Assembly (NCBI GenBank): GCA_022566975.1
Contig: JADFHV010000152.1
Span: 1-5,694, forward strand
DNA: 5,694 nt
Direction of reading: 5' to 3'
Origin: Chloroflexota bacterium
Lineage (GTDB): Bacteria > Chloroflexota > Dehalococcoidia > SAR202 > UBA11138
Below are positions 3,701-5,694 of the stretch, piece by piece. The translations under genes and the position numbers were made by a program. A model generated the notes under the pieces. The model was not told where the DNA came from. It ran no database searches and was given only the letters and a program-made list of their open reading frames with translations. Positions within the stretch are counted from its first letter, which is position 1, and each line of letters begins with the position of its first letter.

Positions 3701-5694
3701 GCCCACCGCGCTGTCGCCGGTGCCCTTCATGGCGGTGGCGGTGACCTTTATCACGACGGCGGTGCTACCGGACTCGCTCGCTATTGGAATGGTAATGACC
3801 GGCTTCATCTCGCCTGTCGCGGTCTGGACCATCTGGACCGTGACTCCACTCTGAGGGTCCGTGAATGAAACGAGCTCCAGGCCCTCTTGGTCCTCAAGCA
3901 ATGCCGGCACCGTGATCTGGACCCCGTCCTCAGTCACCGCCCATGCGACTTCCTGGCCGGTGGCCGCAACCTCAGCACCCTGGTTATCGAGGCCCGACCC
4001 GTCAATGCCGGTAGACACCGAGGACGGCAGAGACGTCTGCTCGACGACCTGCATCGTCAACGTTGGCGCCGGCATCGGCGTAACCAGCACAGTCGTATCT
4101 AACATGACTGCGTTATTGGCGCTGGTGGAGGACTCACTGTCGTTACCCGCAACGTCCAAGGCGGCACCGGCGCCTATGCTAGCGGTTACGGTCCCATCAT
4201 CGGTCATACCGGTGACGGTTACGGTGTAGACAGGGCCTCCACCGCTCACTGTCGCCGTCGTTGCCCCGGCCGCACCGCCCAAGATCACGTCCTCGGGGCC
4301 GAATCCGGTCACCGCCTCGCTGAAGACGACCGTAAAGTCAATGGACGGGACGTCGGTCGGGTCTGCCTGCCCGGCGGCCTGGTCGACCGTCACCGCGGGC
4401 GACGTGCCGTCGAAGGTGACCGTGTTATCGTCACTGGTAGAGGCCACACTGGCGTTCCCTGCTATATCGGCGGCCACGCCGGCCCCTATGGTGACGGTCA
4501 CCGTTCCGTCGCCGGTCATCCCGCTGACGGCCACGGTGTAAGCGGCGCCGCCACCCGTCACGATGGCCGTCGTGGCTCCGGCCGTTCCGCCCACGGTCAC
4601 GTCCGACCCGCCGAATCCGGTCACGGCCTCGCTGAAGACAACGGTGAAGCTGATGGCGGAGGCGTTGGTCAGATCGGCCTGGCTGCCGGCCTGGTCGATC
4701 GTTACCGTGGGGGCGGTGGAGTCGAAGGAGACGGTGTTATCGAGGCTCGATGAGGCCACATTGGCGTTGCCTGCGGCGTCGGCGACTGCGCCGGCCGCTA
4801 TGGTGACGATCACCGTACCGTCGTTGGCCATCCCTGTTACCCTGACGTTGTAGGTCGTGCCGTCGCCGGTAACCGTCGCGGCGGGTTCGGCGGCGGTCTC
4901 AGCCGATATCGCGTCTCCGGTGCCGAAGGCCGTCCCGCTCAGGGTGACGTCCCGGGAAGCGAATCCAGTCACGGGCTCGCTGAAGACGACGGTGAAATCG
5001 ATGAAGGGGATGTTGGTCGGGTCCGCCTGCCCGTCGGCCTGCTCGACCGACACCGTGGGCGCCGTGGAGTCGAAGGCGACGGTGTTATCGGCGCTGGTGG
5101 AGGCCGTACTGAGGTTGCCCGCGTCGTCTGAGGCCGCGCCGGCCGCAATTGTGACGATTACCGTGCCGTCGAAGATCATTCCGGCTACCGCAACGTTGTA
5201 GGTGGTGCCGTCGCCGGTCACCGTCAACGTCGTGTCTCCTATGCCAAAGGCAGTGCCGCCCAGCTCCACATCCTCGGGACCGAATCCGTCGACGGGCTCG
5301 CTGAAGACGACGGTGAAGTTTATGGGAGAGACGCTGGTCGGGTCGGCCTGCTGCTCGGCCTGCTCGATGGTTACCGTGGGCACAGTCGCGTCCAGGGTGA
5401 CGCTGTTGTCTTCGCTCGTGGAGGCTGCATTGACGTTGCCCGCCGCATCCGCCGCTACGCCGGCGGCGATGGTCACGATGATGGTGCCGTCTCCGGTCAT
5501 CCCCTCGATCGTGAGGTCGTAGCTGGTGCCGCCACCGGCAACTGTCACCGTCGTGGCTCCGGCCGTCCCGCCGATGGTCACATCCTCGGAGTCGAAGCCG
5601 GTCACCGCCTCGCTGAACACAACCGTGAAGTTGATCGAGGATGCGTTGGTCGGGTCGGCCTGCCCCACGGCCTGCTCGACGGTCACCGCGGGCG
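716..5694 (-). CDS. Giant transmembrane receptor-like protein: Ig-like repeats, one TM helix, Ala/Leu helical repeats, two degenerate histidine kinase modules (5' end beyond window)
   Basis: The reverse-strand frame is open from the right edge to a TGA at 718-716. The GTG at 5686-5684 is an internal Val of a repeat (PAVTVEQA), so the real start and the expected signal peptide lie outside the window. Numbering from that GTG as residue 1, 1656 residues are seen. Order: Ig-like Big_12-type repeats (1-532), beta-rich unassigned region (533-848) with a weak PGF-pre-PGF-like end (761-828), TM helix (849-870) with basic residues just after it, Ala/Leu-rich helical repeats (about 896-1190), kinase-like module 1 (1198-1416), kinase-like module 2 (1431-1654). 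The TM position and the kinase-like C-terminus imply an outside N-terminus and a cytoplasmic C-terminus. The role is inferred as surface adhesion or ligand sensing coupled to an intracellular platform. Both ATP-binding halves are missing key residues, so ordinary autokinase activity is doubtful. No receiver domain or partner regulator lies in the window. I know no named homologue with this exact layout. Confidence 0.9.
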   Translation of the reverse strand, partial: PAVTVEQAVGQADPTNASSINFTVVFSEAVTGFDSEDVTIGGTAGATTVTVAGGGTSYDLTIEGMTGDGTIIVTIAAGVAADAAGNVNAASTSEDNSVTLDATVPTVTIEQAEQQADPTSVSPINFTVVFSEPVDGFGPEDVELGGTAFGIGDTTLTVTGDGTTYNVAVAGMIFDGTVIVTIAAGAASDDAGNLSTASTSADNTVAFDSTAPTVSVEQADGQADPTNIPFIDFTVVFSEPVTGFASRDVTLSGTAFGTGDAISAETAAEPAATVTGDGTTYNVRVTGMANDGTVIVTIAAGAVADAAGNANVASSSLDNTVSFDSTAPTVTIDQAGSQADLTNASAISFTVVFSEAVTGFGGSDVTVGGTAGATTAIVTGGGAAYTVAVSGMTGDGTVTVTIGAGVAADIAGNASVASTSDDNTVTFDGTSPAVTVDQAAGQADPTDVPSIDFTVVFSEAVTGFGPEDVILGGAAGATTATVSGGGPVYTVTVTGMTDDGTVTASIGAGAALDVAGNDSESSTSANNAVMLDTTVLVTPMPAPTLTMQVVEQTSLPSSVSTGIDGSGLDNQGAEVAATGQEVAWAVTEDGVQITVPALLEDQEGLELVSFTDPQSGVTVQMVQTATGEMKPVITIPIASESGSTAVVIKVTATAMKGTGDSAVGNVEKIELEIMPQSVDLSEHDERVGTVSIGLVAEMNDLPEGASIDMEISDAPPVDDADSISFILAQVKSADGEDIHIGEIAYSINIVKRAGMNEVLGAASLTFTVGGAWVEAVGLENVFVIRVSDEGESQILPVELLRIEGDAPGVYVFRVLSPDGLSSFTMVSLSAPPAALPLLAGPAAAVDGGLSSGVILAMILMLVMGMVVLGMAGPRVVVVARSAMATVLGGGAPGVARQPAFAELAAQLARWQYRLQSDLRLAAAIARVAAHRLFVYLVTLDVAALPAQVQAQLQTLLQLTAAAAVAPVQLMAVALRATANASLPVLAQLQVYVQLTTANTFLSAYELQATLTAENLAALPARLRAYLQLAAVNIVISAREFEIPAVLIRAATRGQLAVVRLPAYLLLAGASAIISARELETPDVIARAATRGQLAVVRLPAYLLLAGASAIISARELETPDVIVRAATQGQLLLARLQAYLRFAATSGFLFLSILGLQAYLSTLDLVAQLARLWTYLQLATANAYLRVLALRSVERTDLAAMESSFVSAVSNQMRVAFLSIQGSWELVADGYVKHGSEEFRRVRANIDREVERFNLLVNQLEALEQLRSGTVDLQIDRLRVGDAIKTIGAEVAALNGEIEIGEADERTLESFMEVDDRWLARSIAGIHKSIRGPEFGGIRGYLTVSSDDGRTKVTLDYPGVRSDIAPRQGRLSQAESEGLGVSFSLAWQVANLHQGRVFLEVHPGIRDRITVTFDLPLHRKLGRGRPGPRRPDAVEESFLRALSHELRSPMSSLQGPWGLVADGLVKPGDPEFPRVRRSIDHGIRRFMALAEDLEAVALLGTKKVSLNIERAQVRRLLYEVVESLQPTVAVRQQSVQVEQETPAVTLDADRIWLTRAIRSLVTSASMRGPLGGGIRLTAEHIGHHVRIIMSYPQLKVWPVDVDGSRQQTTFGIVGPSDQGDLGLSLCRRVVALHGGRLALHVSEEEGAVAIIELPAQRS
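725..1396 (-). other. Kinase-like module 2 of the large receptor: SHELR H-box kept, ATP site degenerate
   Basis: Residues 1431-1654. The H-box SHELRSP is canonical, with His1442 encoded at 1361-1363, followed by SSLQGPWGLVADGLVKPGD and a second helix RRSIDHGIRRFMALAEDLE. In the HATPase_c-like half the N-box equivalent AIRSLVTSA has Ser1557 and Ser1561 instead of the two Asn residues, one of which coordinates Mg-ATP in active kinases. The G1 equivalent IIMSYPQLK lacks the Asp and both Gly. The G2 box is good: GDLGLSLCRRVVALHGGRL. So the module could present a phosphorylatable His but looks poorly suited to phosphorylate it. Phosphorylation in trans, binding of a partner, or phosphatase-like action are possible. 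Similarity to module 1 over the helical part is 30 of 60 residues. Confidence 0.8.
1439..2095 (-). other. Kinase-like module 1 of the large receptor: degenerate HisKA/HATPase_c with H-to-N
   Basis: Residues 1198-1416. The dimerisation-helix pair begins SSFVSAVSNQMR, where Asn1209 (codon 2060-2062) takes the place of the phospho-acceptor His. It continues SIQGSWELVADGYVK and a second helix VRANIDREVERFNLLVNQLE. In the ATPase-like half the N-box equivalent WLARSIAGIHKSI has Gly1323 and Ser1327 in place of the Asn residues. The G1 equivalent VTLDYPGVR has Tyr where the adenine-contacting Asp should be. The G2 equivalent EGLGVSFSLAWQVANLHQGR is partly kept. I therefore expect no autophosphorylation and no normal ATP binding. 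Its likely role, by inference, is dimerisation or relay, as in pseudokinases. Confidence 0.75.
2117..3001 (-). repeat. Cytoplasmic Ala/Leu/Gln-rich helical repeat region of the large receptor
   Basis: Residues about 896-1190, almost free of Gly/Pro except at regular breaks, are predicted by eye as amphipathic helices. A repeating core [LR]xAYLxLAxAxxxxSAxEL recurs with Tyr at 989, 1023, 1061, 1099 and 1137, giving spacings of 34, 38, 38 and 38 residues; more decayed copies can be followed before and after (near 953, 1157, 1173). The full unit reads AYLLLAGASAIISAREL, then ETPDVIARAATRGQLAVVRL. Lying between the TM helix and the kinase-like modules, it sits where HAMP or signalling coiled coils normally lie, so a signal-transmitting or spacing role is inferred. 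The LPAYLLLAGASAIISA segments are hydrophobic enough to lie on or in the membrane, which is an alternative. No known repeat family is recognised. Confidence 0.7.
2313..2540 (-). repeat. Two near-identical 114-base tandem units inside the helical repeat region
   Basis: 2313-2426 and 2427-2540 match at 110 of 114 positions by direct comparison, with an unbroken identical stretch of 91 bases (2326-2416 against 2440-2530). The differences are at 2325/2439, 2417/2531, 2423/2537 and 2426/2540. A more diverged third copy starts at 2541. The period of 114 is exactly 38 codons, so changes in copy number keep the reading frame. This points to recent in-frame tandem duplication. Confidence 0.92.
3077..3142 (-). 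other. Transmembrane helix of the large receptor
   Basis: Residues 849-870 include VILAMILMLVMGMVVLGMAG, an uncharged stretch of over 20 residues, followed by PRVVVVAR. The basic residues after the helix and the acidic, strand-rich sequence before it favour N-terminus outside, C-terminus inside. It is the only unambiguous membrane span in the visible protein. Confidence 0.9.
3143..4090 (-). other. Extracellular beta-rich region between Ig array and membrane; weak PGF-pre-PGF resemblance at its end
   Basis: Residues 533-848 of the large protein. After a Pro-rich break (TPMPAPTL) the sequence alternates short hydrophobic strands with acidic and Gly-rich turns, for example GVTVQMVQTATGEMKPVITI and KIELEIMPQSVDLSE. 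I do not recognise the first 230 residues. Residues 761-828 (3203-3406) show a spaced pattern, FTVGGAW then VFVIRVSDEGESQILPVELL then YVFRVLSPDGLSSFTMVSLS, that resembles the PGF-pre-PGF type of juxtamembrane domain of archaeal and some bacterial surface proteins (Trp, an arginine-bearing strand, a LPx strand, and a final GxSxF). The similarity is weak and there is no PGF motif. A Pro/Ala-rich linker leads straight into the membrane helix. Confidence 0.5.
4091..5694 (-). repeat. Array of five bacterial Ig-like repeats (Big_12-type), first one cut by the window edge
   Basis: Units of about 104 residues, at 5381-5694, 5060-5380, 4712-5059, 4400-4711 and 4091-4399. Each has the order [AT]VT[VI][DE]QA-x-x-QAD[PL]T, then [ND]FTVVFSE[AP]V or SFTVVFSEAV, [TD]GF-x-x-x-DV, GGTA or GTA, [TS]Y-x-[VL]-x-[VI], GTVTVTI-type strand, AGxAxDxAGN, and a closing NxVxxD-x-T. 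This is the layout of the Big_12-type bacterial Ig-like fold common in large secreted and surface proteins. Unit lengths are about 104, 107, 116, 104 and 103 residues. Units 2 and 3 share an AFGxGD insertion absent from 1, 4 and 5, and unit 3 has a further dozen residues. DNA similarity is also plain, for example the recurring GTCGGGTCGGCCTGC-like segment. The array probably continues beyond the window. Confidence 0.9.

Noticed and set aside
5684..5686. GTG as the start of the large reverse-strand gene
   Set aside because: The frame stays open to the window edge and the preceding codons (Pro-Ala) continue the repeat motif PAVTVEQA, so this GTG is an internal Val codon.

Overview
This is a GC-rich bacterial window dominated by one very large reverse-strand gene that enters from the right edge and stops near position 716. 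The left edge carries a second reverse-strand gene, cut by the window end, that encodes a lipoprotein. Between them lies about 450 bases with a good candidate promoter for the lipoprotein gene and what looks like the broken remains of a small forward-strand gene. The lipobox shows a bacterium. The Big_12-type Ig-like repeats with a recurring QADPT segment, next to atypical histidine kinase modules and high GC, remind me of uncultivated Chloroflexota (SAR202/Dehalococcoidia-like) genomes. That placement is a low-confidence inference.

Layout, left to right. (1) 1-263, reverse: N-terminal 87 codons of a PEBP/YbhB-YbcL family (Raf kinase inhibitor-like) lipoprotein, with a Shine-Dalgarno at 273-278 and a candidate promoter at 308-336. 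(2) 468-639, forward: likely frameshifted remnant of a SnoaL-like/ester-cyclase gene, with faint traces possibly to about 715. (3) 716-5694, reverse: a protein of at least 1656 residues whose N-terminus lies beyond the window. From N to C it has at least five Ig-like repeats, an unassigned beta-rich region with a weak PGF-pre-PGF-like end, one transmembrane helix, about 300 residues of Ala/Leu-rich helical repeats with a period near 38 residues, and two tandem histidine-kinase-like modules.

The big gene reads as a surface receptor: an adhesive or ligand-binding exterior, a single membrane pass, and a cytoplasmic signalling end. The signalling end is unusual. The two kinase modules are clear duplicates (30 of 60 residues identical over the helical dimerisation segment). 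The first has Asn in place of the phospho-acceptor His; the second keeps SHELR. Both lack the N-box asparagines and the G1-box Asp, so neither looks able to bind ATP in the normal way. The helical repeat region between membrane and kinase modules is still changing in length: two adjacent 114-base units differ at only 4 positions. No response regulator, RNA gene, mobile element or CRISPR array is visible. The lipoprotein gene and the receptor gene point the same way but are separated by the remnant and have a promoter between them, so I see no reason to put them in one operon.
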